From: Actinoplanes ianthinogenes | Lineage (GTDB): Bacteria; Actinomycetota; Actinomycetes; Mycobacteriales; Micromonosporaceae | Length of the DNA: 64,000 nucleotides | Assembly (NCBI RefSeq): GCF_018324205.1 | Contig: NZ_AP023356.1 | Location: 1,922,001 to 1,986,000, forward strand | Direction of reading: 5' to 3' | Notes under the pieces: generated by a model | Database searches by the model: none | What the model was told of the DNA's origin: nothing | What the model saw: only the letters and a program-made list of their open reading frames with translations | In this document: positions 34,724-43,327 of the stretch, one piece after another | How positions within the stretch are numbered: position 1 is the first letter of the stretch | How the letters are laid out: the number at the start of each line of letters is the position of its first letter | Program-made: the position numbers and the translations under genes

Positions 34724-35703
34724 GCCGACTCCCCCGAGGTCACGGCCGCCGGCCGGTACGACTGCTTGATCCGCTGCCGCCACTGCTCGTAGGCGGGCAC
34801 GGTGCCCTGGTGGTCCAGGTCGATCAGCGCGTCGTCGTTGATCCGCGACGCCTCGGCCGGGGTACGCCCGCAGAAGACCCGGGTGGCGACCTCGTTGTGC
34901 GGCACCACCAGGCCGGCCCGGACCCGCGCCCCGGCCGCGAAGGAAGCACCCTGTGCCAGGTCGCCGGCGTACTCGCCGACGGCCTCGCGCAGCCAGAGCA
35001 ACTCCGCCTCGTCGGCGCCGCCGGCGTAGGTCGCCGCCAGGCCGGTGCCGGCGTACAGGTCCGCCCGCCGGTGCTCGGGGAACGCCTGCACCATGGCGTG
35101 CAGCCGCCGCGCGTCGGTGCCGGCGACGAACCACATGGCCCGGCCGACCCCCTGGTCGATGGCGTGGGCGGCGTACCGGCGGTAGTCGTCGTCCGGCCAC
35201 GGGGACCGGTCCGAGCGGTACTGCCCGGCCACGTACTTGTCGGTCTTGAAGTAGGCCTGGTAGAACCCGTAGCCGTCGAGGACGAGCCAGCGCAGCAGCG
35301 GATCCGGGGCGTACAGGGTGGACCAGCGGGCCCGGGGCAGGCGGGCCATCGCCCAGCCCACCCCGACGTACGCCATGTAGATGTGCGGCTCACCGGGTCC
35401 CTCGAGGAACCGCTGCGTGTGCTTGCCACCGAAGGGCAGGCCGTCGCGCACCGCGAACGCCATGCCGGCGCCCTCGTACGCGAAGCCCTTGAACTCGGTG
35501 GGGATCTCCTCCAGCCCCGGCACGGCGTCACCGGGCCGGCGCGCCTCGGCGGCCAGCGCGTAACCCTCCAGGAACGTGCGGCCGACGGTTTCCAGCCGGT
35601 CCCGGGCGGTGTCGCTCTTCACGTGGAAGCCACGCACCGCCATGCTGGTCTGCGAGACATTCGGGGTAAGAATTCGACGACGTATTCCCGCGACGATTCC
35701 CAT
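34720..35703 (-). CDS. unbL: DUF1702/UnbL-type enediyne protein, copy 1 (next to PKSE)
   Basis: A 327-residue protein of the UnbL (E3-type, DUF1702) family. Characteristic segments are GFAYEGAGMAFAVRDG, YMAYVGVGWAMARLPR and VLDGYGFYQAYF. The ATG at 35703 is chosen because AGGA lies six bases upstream and the N-terminus MGIVAGIRRRILTP then aligns with its paralog; a GTG at 35739 has no RBS. Biochemistry of the family is not established, though it is part of the conserved warhead set. It overlaps the PKS start and is preceded by a second copy. Confidence 0.88.
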   Translation of the reverse strand: MGIVAGIRRRILTPNVSQTSMAVRGFHVKSDTARDRLETVGRTFLEGYALAAEARRPGDAVPGLEEIPTEFKGFAYEGAGMAFAVRDGLPFGGKHTQRFLEGPGEPHIYMAYVGVGWAMARLPRARWSTLYAPDPLLRWLVLDGYGFYQAYFKTDKYVAGQYRSDRSPWPDDDYRRYAAHAIDQGVGRAMWFVAGTDARRLHAMVQAFPEHRRADLYAGTGLAATYAGGADEAELLWLREAVGEYAGDLAQGASFAAGARVRAGLVVPHNEVATRVFCGRTPAEASRINDDALIDLDHQGTVPAYEQWRQRIKQSYRPAAVTSGESA

Positions 35704-35766
35704 TTCCATTCCTATCGACGTAGGTTGATAAATTTTCACTCGACAGGAAGGTCTCGGTCATCTTCC

Positions 35767-36759
35767 TTATTGCGCGGCGGGAACCGAGTTCCGGGCCACC
35801 AGGCGCTCGCGAATTCCGGCGCGCCAGTCCTCGTAGTCGCCCGGCGCGGGAGTCAGGCCGTCACCGGTGACCTCGTCGGCCAGCCGGACCGCCTCGGCGA
35901 CCGGCAGCCCGGCCAGCGCGGTGGTGCCGGCCTCGGTCTGCGGCGGCGTGTACCCGGCGAACGCCCGGGCCTTGGCCGCGAACAGCGCGCCCTGCGCCAG
36001 GTGCGGCCAGTGCTCGCCGGCCAGGTCGCGGAGCGTGGCCAGGTCGTCCGCGCCGGCGCCACCGGCGAAGGTGGCGGCCAGGCCGACGCCACTCCACAGG
36101 TCCGCCCGGCGCTCCGGGGCGAACCGGCCGACCGCCACGCCGACCGCCGCCACGCCGCCGCCGTGGATGAACCACAGCGCCCGGCCGATGCCCTGGTCGA
36201 CGGCGCGCGGGAAGTAGTCGGGCCGGCCCAGCCACGGGTAGGGCGGCGGGATCCGCTGCTGGTCGACGTACTCGCGGGTGTGGAAGTAGGCCAGGTCGAA
36301 GCCGTATCCGTCGACGGCCAGCCAGCTCATCGTCGGGTAGTACGGCGTGCCGGTCAGGTCCGGCAGCACCTGCTTCCAGGCGATCCGGGGCAGCCGGGCC
36401 ATCGCGAAACCGACCCCGATGTAGGTCAGGAAGGTGTGCGGCACGCCCGGCCCGGACAGCAGGTCCCGCGACCGGTGCCCGCGCCCGCCGGCCATCACGT
36501 CACGCACCGTGCAGGCCATCGCCGCGCCCTCGTAGGCGAAACCGCGCATCTCCGGCTCCACCAGTTCCAACCGGCGCTCCAGCTCCCACCGGTCGCGCGC
36601 CTCGATCCCCCACTCGAAGCCGCAGATCACCGACTGCGGGATGGCCTCCATGCGCTGGGTCGCGGCGGTCGGCGCGACCGGGAACCCGCGGGAGGAGAAC
36701 GTCACTGACCGCAGCGCCGGGGCCAGGACCAGCCGACGGAGCGCACCCAAGATCGACAT
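35767..36759 (-). CDS. DUF1702/UnbL-type enediyne protein, copy 2
   Basis: A 330-residue paralog of the downstream gene, sharing GFAYEGAAMACTVRD, YIGVGFAMARLPR and LAVDGYGFDLAYF. The copies are clearly diverged along their length, so this is not a recent duplication. GAGAGGGAAAG precedes ATG 36759. It is probably the first gene of the 18-kb minus-strand core operon. Two DUF1702 proteins next to one PKSE suggests a heterodimer or two consecutive steps. Confidence 0.85.
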   Translation of the reverse strand: MSILGALRRLVLAPALRSVTFSSRGFPVAPTAATQRMEAIPQSVICGFEWGIEARDRWELERRLELVEPEMRGFAYEGAAMACTVRDVMAGGRGHRSRDLLSGPGVPHTFLTYIGVGFAMARLPRIAWKQVLPDLTGTPYYPTMSWLAVDGYGFDLAYFHTREYVDQQRIPPPYPWLGRPDYFPRAVDQGIGRALWFIHGGGVAAVGVAVGRFAPERRADLWSGVGLAATFAGGAGADDLATLRDLAGEHWPHLAQGALFAAKARAFAGYTPPQTEAGTTALAGLPVAEAVRLADEVTGDGLTPAPGDYEDWRAGIRERLVARNSVPAAQ

Positions 36760-36782
36760 CGCTTTCCCTCTCTCAGATCTGC

Positions 36783-36794
36783 TTTCGGTACGCC
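36783..36794. other. Recurrent intergenic motif TTTCGGTACGCC
   Basis: This 12-mer lies between the UnbL copy 2 start and the AraC-type gene stop. Identical copies are at 26654-26665 and 44887-44898, with a one-mismatch copy at 62479-62490, all on the plus strand and all in short gaps. No hairpin is associated. Role unknown. Confidence 0.5.
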
Positions 36795-36814
36795 CGCGGC
36801 CCGCGGCCGGACAG

Positions 36815-37615
36815 TCAGGCGGCGGCCTGGTCGGCCCAGCTCGGCGCGGTCCGCAGCACGCCCATCGCCTGCTTGCGCGCGTCCAGCAGGGCGAGCAGCA
36901 CCGGCGGATCGAGGGCCCGGGCGCGGCGCAGCACGATGTCGGCGGACAGGATGCTGTCCGGCTGGACGGTGAACGGTCCGTAGCTGGCCACCGCCACCGC
37001 CCGGTCCGCCCGGTCCTCGCTGTCGCCGGGCCAGCCCGCCTCGGCCGACACCGACTGGGCGAGCAGGTACCAGCTGCCCTGCGGCACCGCGTCGAAGCGC
37101 ACCGAGCCGGGCCGGTGCAGCACCGCGCACCGCACCGGACGCCCCTCCGGGATCCGGTCGGCGAACATGCCCAGGAAGATCACCGCGTTCTCGTCCGGCT
37201 CCGCCAGGCTCACGTGACAGGAGAGCCGGCTGCTGGACGGCCAGGTGGCGCGGCGGTCGCCGCCCGGCTGGATGGCCGGGGCGAAACCGTCGTGCCGACG
37301 GTAGGTGGTCGGCGACATCCCGACGCTGCGGCTGAACCGCGAGCTGAACGTGCCGACGCTGTTGTAACCGACCTGCACGCTGATGTCCGCGACGTTCATC
37401 GTGGTGGACAGCAGCAGGTCCTTGGCCCGCTGCAGACGCAGAGCGGAGAGGAACCGGGCCGGCGAGACGCCGGTGTGCCGCTGGAAGATCCGGGTGAAGT
37501 GGAACTTGCTGAACAGGGCCGCCCGGGCCAGGTCGTCGACCGTCAGCTGCTCGCCCATGCGCTCTTCCATGGCTTCGATGGCGCGCAGGACCGCCCGTTC
37601 CGAAACGTCTTGCAT
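36815..37615 (-). CDS. AraC-family transcriptional regulator
   Basis: A 266-residue protein with an N-terminal AraC/XylS double helix-turn-helix (residues 5-105). FSKFHFTRIFQRHTGVSPARF is the first recognition part, and VGYNSVGTFSSRFSRSVGMSPTTYRR is the second. The C-terminal 150 residues form a domain I do not recognise, perhaps a ligand sensor. The order is reversed from classical AraC. GGGAGG precedes ATG 37615. Its upstream gap holds palindromic CCACCCC...GGGGTGG boxes. It is a good candidate for the pathway-specific activator of the core operon that starts just downstream. Confidence 0.88.
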   Translation of the reverse strand: MQDVSERAVLRAIEAMEERMGEQLTVDDLARAALFSKFHFTRIFQRHTGVSPARFLSALRLQRAKDLLLSTTMNVADISVQVGYNSVGTFSSRFSRSVGMSPTTYRRHDGFAPAIQPGGDRRATWPSSSRLSCHVSLAEPDENAVIFLGMFADRIPEGRPVRCAVLHRPGSVRFDAVPQGSWYLLAQSVSAEAGWPGDSEDRADRAVAVASYGPFTVQPDSILSADIVLRRARALDPPVLLALLDARKQAMGVLRTAPSWADQAAA

Positions 37616-37742
37616 GACACCTCCCAACGGGTGGCGCTCACGCGTCACCGTGCGACTGAGGAATGGGCCGAAACCTGCTTCCGGGAATATGCCTTGCATT
37701 CAATTCCGTGTATTCATTCGGCCTGCTGAAAAGGCTATCGAT

Positions 37743-37780
37743 CCCCAGGTGGGGCAACCACCCCTATACCTGGGGGTGGG
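37743..37780. promoter_or_regulatory. GC palindromes upstream of the AraC-type regulator gene
   Basis: CCCCAGGTGGGG (37743-37754) and the dyad CCACCCC-N8-GGGGTGG (37758-37779) lie within the 203-bp gap between the AhpD-like gene stop and the regulator start. The dyad contains the CCCCTA core seen in other cluster promoters. They may be operators, possibly autoregulatory. Confidence 0.5.
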
Positions 37781-37818
37781 CCCGCACAGCAATCGAGAAG
37801 TAGGAATGGATACCGGCA

Positions 37819-38898
37819 CTACTCGCTTTGGATAGCTTCGATATCCGTTACCGGGCGCACGCGGCCGCTCAGCAGGCATGCGGCGCGGCGGGCGGCGGCC
37901 ATGGCGGCCCAGGCAGCGACCCGTACGAGCGCGTCGTCGCCGTGCCCGGCCGCGCGCAGCGACGCGATGTCCCGGTCGGTCACCCGGTAGGACGCGAACG
38001 CCACGAGCAGCGCCAGCCGGGCCGCGGGGCGGTCGGCGGGCGACAGGGGTGCCACCCTTACCGCGATCCAGGGGTCGACAGCGAGGCCGGGCCCCGTCTC
38101 CGCCGGATCGGCCAGCCGGGCGAGCACCAGGTCGCGGACGGCCGCCGGGAGCACCGCGGCGCCGGCCTCGTCGATGGCCGCGGCGGCGCGGGCCAGCGCG
38201 TCGGCGATCGTGGCGACCGGCGCGGCCCAGCCCAGGTCGTCCGGCAGCGGGCGCGGCGGCAGACCGGTCACCGCCCGCCCGGGCGGCACGACCGCGCGGG
38301 CGAGGCGGCCGAAGACAGATGCGGCCACCCGGCGGGCGGCGTCCCGGCCACCGACCGGCACGTCGGCCAGCGGGGTCTCCGGGAGAAAGACGTTCACCAC
38401 CCGGTTGAGGTAGTGGAAGGTGACCGCGACACCGGTGACGATCGCCGCCCGGTCGGCCCGGAGCCGGATCGGCGCACCGTCCCGGGCCCAGCCGGCCAGC
38501 GCCCGCAATGCGGGGTCCCGCACCTCGTCGAGGCGGCCCTCGGCGATCCGCCGGGCGTCGTCGTCGCGCCGGGTGCCGATCAGCGTCGCGCCGTGCACCT
38601 CCACGCAGTACGGGCAGGAGTTGGCGAGCGAGACGGCCGCCGCGACCGCCTCCTTCGCGGCCCGGTCGGCCGGGTCGCCGGCGAGCAGCGTCTCGCGCAG
38701 CACCAGCCAGACCGCGTCCAGCACCTCGGGGGCGGCCGCGTGCAGCGCCACGGGCGGCGCCGGCATGCCGAACTCCGCCTCCATCTGGCGGCAGACCGCG
38801 GCCACCCGATCCGGGGCCCTCCCGGGACGCACCGGCCCCAGGTGCCGGACCTGGCGAAGCACGAGACGGCGCACGGCAAGCGCGAAGATCGACGCCAC
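37819..38898 (-). CDS. AhpD-like carboxymuconolactone-decarboxylase-family protein
   Basis: A 359-residue protein with an AhpD core: Cys95 and Cys98 with His102 in ANSCPYCVEVHG, preceded by the usual conserved Glu. AhpD-type proteins are thiol-based peroxidase partners or decarboxylases. The second half repeats the helical fold without a CxxC pair (ALLVAFASYRVTDRDIASL), so it looks like a two-domain fusion. GTG 38898 follows AAGGGG. It is divergent from the MerR-type regulator gene across 98 bp, suggesting joint control. Protection against the radical-forming product is conceivable. Confidence 0.78.
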   Translation of the reverse strand: MASIFALAVRRLVLRQVRHLGPVRPGRAPDRVAAVCRQMEAEFGMPAPPVALHAAAPEVLDAVWLVLRETLLAGDPADRAAKEAVAAAVSLANSCPYCVEVHGATLIGTRRDDDARRIAEGRLDEVRDPALRALAGWARDGAPIRLRADRAAIVTGVAVTFHYLNRVVNVFLPETPLADVPVGGRDAARRVAASVFGRLARAVVPPGRAVTGLPPRPLPDDLGWAAPVATIADALARAAAAIDEAGAAVLPAAVRDLVLARLADPAETGPGLAVDPWIAVRVAPLSPADRPAARLALLVAFASYRVTDRDIASLRAAGHGDDALVRVAAWAAMAAARRAACLLSGRVRPVTDIEAIQSE

Positions 38899-38953
38899 GG
38901 GGTCCCCTTCCAGCTCGCCGAGGCCCAGGAGAGCGCTCTATTGCGAGTCCTAT

Positions 38954-38966
38954 TTAGATCTTCTAA
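38954..38966. promoter_or_regulatory. Palindrome TTAGATCTTCTAA in the AhpD/MerR divergent promoter
   Basis: A dyad of TTAGA and TCTAA with a three-base centre lies in the gap between the AhpD-like gene and the MerR-type gene. MerR proteins bind short dyads in promoter spacers, so autoregulation and control of the divergent gene are likely. No experiment supports this. Confidence 0.55.
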
Positions 38967-38996
38967 GGTCGGTCTCTCCCCCATGACGGGAAAAGC

Positions 38997-39638
38997 ATGA
39001 TGCGCATATCCGATCTGAGCCGGCAGTCCGGCGTCCCCGTCGCCACGATCAAGTTCTATCTGCGCGAGCAGCTGCTGCCACCCGGCGAGGCGACCGGGCG
39101 CAACCAGGCCACCTACTTCGAGGAGCACCTGCGCCGGCTCCAGCTGATCAAGGTGTTCACCACGATCGGCCAGCTCGACCTGACCTCGGTGCGCCGCCTG
39201 CTGACCGCGATCGACGACGAGAGCCTGCCGGTCACCGGGCTCTACGAGACCCTCAACCGGGTCCGGGTCACCACCGGGGACCTGACCCCGGACGAGGGGC
39301 CGGCCGTGGCGACCGCCCGCCAGGACGTGGACCGTCTCATCGCGGGCGCCGGCTGGCGGGTGCGGCCGGACGCGGCCACCCGCTCGCAGCTGGCGATCGT
39401 GCTGGCCGCGATGCGCCGGCTCGACTGCGACGCCAGCCTGTCGTTCTTCGACGACTACGTGGTCGCCGCCGACCGGCTGGCCCGCAAGGAGGTGAGCCGG
39501 CTGCCGCTGGACGGCGTGCAGCGGGCCGCGGCGCTGGCCCGCGGGCTGCTGCTGGAGGAGGCGTTCGCGGCGATCCACCGGCTCGCCGTGGAGCACCACG
39601 CCGAGCGGCACTTCCCCGACGAGCCGGTGGATTCGTGA
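38997..39638 (+). CDS. MerR-family transcriptional regulator
   Basis: A 213-residue regulator with a MerR-type N-terminal helix-turn-helix: MRISDLSRQSGVPVATIKFYLREQLLPPGE, broken by wing residues and followed by HLRRLQLIKVFTTIG. The C-terminal 130 residues are helical with no metal-binding cysteine cluster, so it senses something other than a thiol-bound metal. Two adjacent ATGs (38997 and 39000) are possible starts. It ends one base before the stop of the convergent maleylpyruvate-isomerase-like gene. Confidence 0.85.
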   Translation: MMRISDLSRQSGVPVATIKFYLREQLLPPGEATGRNQATYFEEHLRRLQLIKVFTTIGQLDLTSVRRLLTAIDDESLPVTGLYETLNRVRVTTGDLTPDEGPAVATARQDVDRLIAGAGWRVRPDAATRSQLAIVLAAMRRLDCDASLSFFDDYVVAADRLARKEVSRLPLDGVQRAAALARGLLLEEAFAAIHRLAVEHHAERHFPDEPVDS

Positions 39639-39639
39639 C

Positions 39640-40431
39640 CTACGCGAACTGCCCGGGTCGACGGCCCTCACCGGCGGGACCCCGGTAGGCCTGGGCGATC
39701 TCCAGCCATTGCTCGGCCGGGGCGCCGTCCGCGCGTACCGTCAAGTCCCGGTGATGGCGGCGGCGGGTGACCAGCAGGCAGAAGTCCGCGGCCGGCCCGG
39801 TGATCCGGGCCGCGGCGCCGGCCGGGCCGAATTCCCACAGCGCGCCCGAGGGCGCGGTGATCTCGAACCGGAACGGCTGCTCGGGCACCGGCAACCCGCG
39901 CGCCAGGTAGCCGAAGTCCCAGGTGCGCACCGCGAAGGTGACCAGGTACCGCAGCCGGTCGGTGTGCGTGCGCTCGATACCCAGCGCGTCGGCGATGTCC
40001 TGGCCGTGCCCGAACAGCTCCATCATCCCGGCCGCCGCGAGCGTCGCGGCCGGGATGGGCCGGACGAGCCACGGCACCAGCTGGTCCGGCGGCAGCGCGT
40101 CGAGCGCCTTGCCGGCCGTGGCGCGCTCCTGGCGCCAGCGGGCCAGCAGCACCTCCGGCGGGTCGTTGACGAACTGGCTCAGCGCCCGCTCGACGTTGGC
40201 GTCGAAGTCCGGGGAGAGCGTGCCGGCCAGGGCGCCGAACGCGCCCGGGTCGGCGGCGGCCAGCCCGGCCATCCGGAAGGTCGCCGCCAGATGCGCGATC
40301 TGGTGGGCGACGGTCCACCCGGGCGCCGGCGTGGGCGTGGCCCAGCCGTCCGGTCCCAGGCCGGCCACCATCCGGTCGACCTCGTCGCCGGACGCCGCCA
40401 GGGCGGCTGTCACCTGCGCGGCGTCGGTCAT
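39640..40431 (-). CDS. DinB/MDMPI-type protein (TIGR03084-like)
   Basis: A 263-residue protein with the mycothiol-dependent maleylpyruvate isomerase N-terminal fold. GWTVAHQIAHLAATFRMAGLAA carries the first metal histidine, and GMMELFGHGQDIADALG the distal ones. It resembles the TIGR03084 group of actinobacterial proteins, which is uncharacterised but may use mycothiol. It overlaps the SgcJ-type gene by ATGA and converges with the MerR-type gene, leaving a one-base gap. A thiol-dependent isomerase or a detoxification step for a reactive enediyne is conceivable. Confidence 0.8.
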   Translation of the reverse strand: MTDAAQVTAALAASGDEVDRMVAGLGPDGWATPTPAPGWTVAHQIAHLAATFRMAGLAAADPGAFGALAGTLSPDFDANVERALSQFVNDPPEVLLARWRQERATAGKALDALPPDQLVPWLVRPIPAATLAAAGMMELFGHGQDIADALGIERTHTDRLRYLVTFAVRTWDFGYLARGLPVPEQPFRFEITAPSGALWEFGPAGAAARITGPAADFCLLVTRRRHHRDLTVRADGAPAEQWLEIAQAYRGPAGEGRRPGQFA

Positions 40432-40862
40432 GCCGGTGCCCCCGCCGGGTCGCGCGGGCAGTTCTGATAGACCGCCAGCACCCACCGGTCGTCGCGCTTG
40501 ACCAGGATCCACGAGGCGCGGATGGCGTTCGCCGAGGTCAGCTCGTCCTGCCCGGGCGGCAGCACGCCACCCTCGGTGAGCAGCGCGACCGCGCCGGGGC
40601 CGAGCGGCTTGATCCCGATCGGCGAACCGGTGACCGTGGTGCCGCGGTAGATCCCCTGGTAGGCGTCCGCCATGTACTCCCGGATCGCGGCCCGGCCGGT
40701 GCGGTGCACACCCGGCAGGATCAGCGTGCCGTCCTCGGCGAACAGGTCCGCGAACGCGTCGGCGTCGTGCGCGGCCCAGGCCCGCACCATCCGTGCCGGG
40801 ACCGCGGCGATCTCCGCCTGGAGTTGTGCGGCCGCGCCGGCCGCCTCGGTAGTAGTGGTCAT
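40428..40862 (-). CDS. SgcJ/EcaC-family protein (SnoaL/NTF2-like fold)
   Basis: A 144-residue NTF2-like protein. MVRAWAAHDADAFADLFAEDG is the signature helix of the SgcJ/EcaC family (TIGR02246), which is named after a C-1027 cluster gene. It is small and cytoplasmic, with a cone-shaped pocket. SgcJ-type proteins accompany several nine-membered enediyne clusters and help form the core polyene product, though the chemistry is unclear. The gene starts the operon leading to the TIGR03084-like gene. GACCCCTATTTCC lies about 140 bases upstream. Confidence 0.85.
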   Translation of the reverse strand: MTTTTEAAGAAAQLQAEIAAVPARMVRAWAAHDADAFADLFAEDGTLILPGVHRTGRAAIREYMADAYQGIYRGTTVTGSPIGIKPLGPGAVALLTEGGVLPPGQDELTSANAIRASWILVKRDDRWVLAVYQNCPRDPAGAPA

Positions 40863-40997
40863 CTTCTCCCGCTTTCGGTCAGCGGCCTCGGCTCTCCCGG
40901 CGGCCGGGCGATTGACGTCCATCTTGGCGGCGGCGGACCGGCGGCAGCGTCTCCCAACGTGCGGCGGCGTCCGGGGGCGCAAACGGGAAGATGCGCC

Positions 40998-41010
40998 GGA
41001 AATAGGGGTC
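40998..41010 (-). promoter_or_regulatory. CCCCTATTTCC box upstream of the SgcJ-type gene
   Basis: On the minus strand GACCCCTATTTCC matches the CACCCCTATTCC leader of the genes at 8555-9352 and 43370-43798 closely. It is in the 197-bp gap shared with the divergent DUF5987/GMC operon. That gap also contains GGGGTACCCC just before ATG 41060. Confidence 0.5.
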
Positions 41011-41059
41011 GGCCAACGATGAGATCCGAGCCTCCCCTACCCGAGAAAGGGGTACCCCG

Positions 41060-41629
41060 ATGCTCGAGATCGCCGTAGAGCTCGATCCGGATCAGGTAAT
41101 GACACTCGAGGCCTTCGCGGACACCATCATCCCGGGCGAGCGGCGCTGGCCGGGCGACCGGGCGGTCGCGGGCGCCGCGACCGGCGGCGGCGCGGTCGCC
41201 TCCGGCGCGCTGGACCTGCTGGTGTCCGTGGAGGGCGGCATGGCCGGCATGCTCGACACCCTGGCCGTCGGCCTCGACGACCAGGCCACCGAGTACGCGC
41301 GGCGGACCGGCCTGACCCTGGACCCGGCGGTGCCGCCCTTCGTGGCCCTGTCGTTCGCCGACCGCACCGCGCTGACCAGCGAGCTCGTCGCGCCGGCCCA
41401 CCCGGAGCAGGAGCTGTGGGTGGCGCTGGCCATGTTCAGCGTGATGGCCTGGGACACCGGCGCCGCCGAGCACACCGTCGACGCGCTCGCCGCCGGGCAT
41501 CCCGGTCTCGTCCAGATCGGGTTCACCCCGCCGGACGCCGACGGCCTCTGGCGCTTCCCGAACTTCTCGTACGGGCGCGTCCTCGCCAAGTCCCACCCCG
41601 ACACCACCCCGACGGGAGATCCGGCATGA
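41060..41629 (+). CDS. DUF5987-like protein (E8-type), partner of the GMC oxidoreductase
   Basis: A 189-residue protein beginning MLEIAVELDPDQVMTLEAFADTIIPG, like the small gluconate-2-dehydrogenase subunit 3-type partner of flavin oxidoreductases; I believe it is DUF5987. No signal peptide is visible. It overlaps the GMC oxidoreductase gene by ATGA. The same pair (E8 and E9 types) occurs in nine-membered enediyne clusters, so the two proteins probably form one enzyme. AAAGGGG is the RBS. Confidence 0.78.
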   Translation: MLEIAVELDPDQVMTLEAFADTIIPGERRWPGDRAVAGAATGGGAVASGALDLLVSVEGGMAGMLDTLAVGLDDQATEYARRTGLTLDPAVPPFVALSFADRTALTSELVAPAHPEQELWVALAMFSVMAWDTGAAEHTVDALAAGHPGLVQIGFTPPDADGLWRFPNFSYGRVLAKSHPDTTPTGDPA

Positions 41630-43263
41630 CCACGACCGACAGCACCGACGTCGTCATCATCGGCAGCGGGTTCGGCGGCTCGATCCCGGCGTACCGGCTG
41701 GCCGCCGGCGGGGCCCGGGTGGTGGTCCTGGAACGCGGCCCGTGGCTCAGCGGCGAGGACTTCGACCACGACTTCAAGTTCGGCAGCTCCAGCAGCCGGG
41801 CCTTCGAGTTCACCATGGGCGACGGCATGAACGTGCTGGGCGGCAACTGCGTCGGCGGCGGCAGCGTCGTCTACTTCGCGGCCATGCCCCGGGCGCCGCG
41901 GTTCACCTTCGAACGCCAGGGCAGCATCGGCAAGCGCCTGTGGCCGTCGGCGGTCCACCGGGCCGCCCTCGACCCCTGGTACGACGCCGTCGCCGAGTCC
42001 CTGCCGATCACCCAGAACGACTGGCCGGACGTCACGTACTCGGGCGGTCTCTGGGCCGCGGCCTGCAACCACGCGGGCCGTACGGCGAACCCGGTGCCGG
42101 CCGCCATCGACAAGTCCAAGTGCACCAACTGCAACTGGATGATGTCCGGCTGCCGGTTCGACGCCAAGCGGTCGCTGCTGCTCAACTACATCCCGGCCGC
42201 GGTGGAGCACGGCGCGCAGATCCGGCCGCTGCACGAGGTGCAGTACATCTCGCGGACCCCGGACAACGGGTACCGGGTGCACTTCAACACCGTGGACGAG
42301 GTCGACTACCGGGAGGTGACCGGCAGCGGCACGATCGACGCGAAGATCGTCATCGTGGCGGCCGGCGCGGTGGCCACGCCGGTCATCCTGCAACGGTCCG
42401 AGGAGGCGCTGGGCGCGATGCCGTCCGCGGTGGGGCGGCACTTCTCCGGCAACGGCGAGCGGCTGAACACGGCGATCGTCAACGAGGACAAGGTCCGCGA
42501 GGTGCTCGGGCTCAGCCGGCCGGACGGCAAGGCGTACGAGGCCTATCAGATCGGCAAGGGCCCGGTCGCCGCGAGCTGGGACAAGCTCGACGGCAACCTG
42601 CCCGAGTTCAGCCGGCACTCGCTGGAGCAGCTGTACTTCCCGCCCGGCTTCGGCACCATCCTCGCCCAGGTGCCGGACGCGACCGGCCCCAGCTGGTTCG
42701 GCCTGGAGAAGAAGGAGATCCTGCGCCGCTGGCAGTCCTGGCTGACGATCTTCATCATGAGCGAGGACGACAACGAGGGCGTCTTCGGGCCGCCCCCGCC
42801 GACCGGCAACGGCGACCGGATCTCGCAGCAGCTGCTCAGCCGCGGCGCGCTGCGCTACCGGCCGACCGAGAACACTCTCGCCGGGTGGGAACGGGCCGAC
42901 GCCGACGTCCGGGACATCCTGGAACGCGACGGCCTGTCCCGGGTGATGCCGTGGACCAACGACCCGATCGGGGCGTACACCGTGCACCCGCTCTCGTCCT
43001 GCCGGATCGGCGACGACCCGGAGACCTCGGCCCTGGACGACCGGCACGAGCTGCGCGGCCACCCGGGCATCTTCGTCACCGACGGCTCGTCCGTCCCGGC
43101 CGGCCTGACCGTCAACCCGGCCTTCACCATCGCCGCCCTGGCCGAACGCGCCGTCCCGGGCATCGTCGAGGCGGCCGCCGCCCGCGGGGTCCCGGTCCGC
43201 TACGTCGACCGCCCGCCGGCGCACGCCACCAGCAGCCGGATCCGGATTCCGCTCGGCGTCTGA
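41626..43263 (+). CDS. GMC-family FAD oxidoreductase (E9-type)
   Basis: A 545-residue flavoenzyme. VVIIGSGFGGSIPAYRLA is the FAD-binding Rossmann motif, and VHPLSSCRIG with GLTVNPAFTIAALAER holds the C-terminal His and Asn active-site pair of GMC oxidases. It has a cysteine group KCTNCNWMMSGC near residues 165-176, unusual for simple GMC enzymes and perhaps structural. No signal sequence is present, in contrast to the cholesterol oxidase at 44915. It corresponds to the E9 oxidoreductase of nine-membered enediyne clusters. An alcohol or C-H oxidation on the core is likely. Confidence 0.88.
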   Translation: MTTTDSTDVVIIGSGFGGSIPAYRLAAGGARVVVLERGPWLSGEDFDHDFKFGSSSSRAFEFTMGDGMNVLGGNCVGGGSVVYFAAMPRAPRFTFERQGSIGKRLWPSAVHRAALDPWYDAVAESLPITQNDWPDVTYSGGLWAAACNHAGRTANPVPAAIDKSKCTNCNWMMSGCRFDAKRSLLLNYIPAAVEHGAQIRPLHEVQYISRTPDNGYRVHFNTVDEVDYREVTGSGTIDAKIVIVAAGAVATPVILQRSEEALGAMPSAVGRHFSGNGERLNTAIVNEDKVREVLGLSRPDGKAYEAYQIGKGPVAASWDKLDGNLPEFSRHSLEQLYFPPGFGTILAQVPDATGPSWFGLEKKEILRRWQSWLTIFIMSEDDNEGVFGPPPPTGNGDRISQQLLSRGALRYRPTENTLAGWERADADVRDILERDGLSRVMPWTNDPIGAYTVHPLSSCRIGDDPETSALDDRHELRGHPGIFVTDGSSVPAGLTVNPAFTIAALAERAVPGIVEAAAARGVPVRYVDRPPAHATSSRIRIPLGV

Positions 43264-43267
43264 CCAG

Positions 43268-43307
43268 GACGAGAGGCCCGCCACCTTCCGGTGACGGGCC
43301 TCTCGTC
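43268..43307 (+). terminator. Terminator of the GMC oxidoreductase operon
   Basis: A 13-bp stem (GACGAGAGGCCCG and complement), extended by CACC/GGTG inside, forms a long hairpin directly after the stop codon. Confidence 0.8.
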
Positions 43308-43327
43308 ATGGGTCACGCACACGGTCA

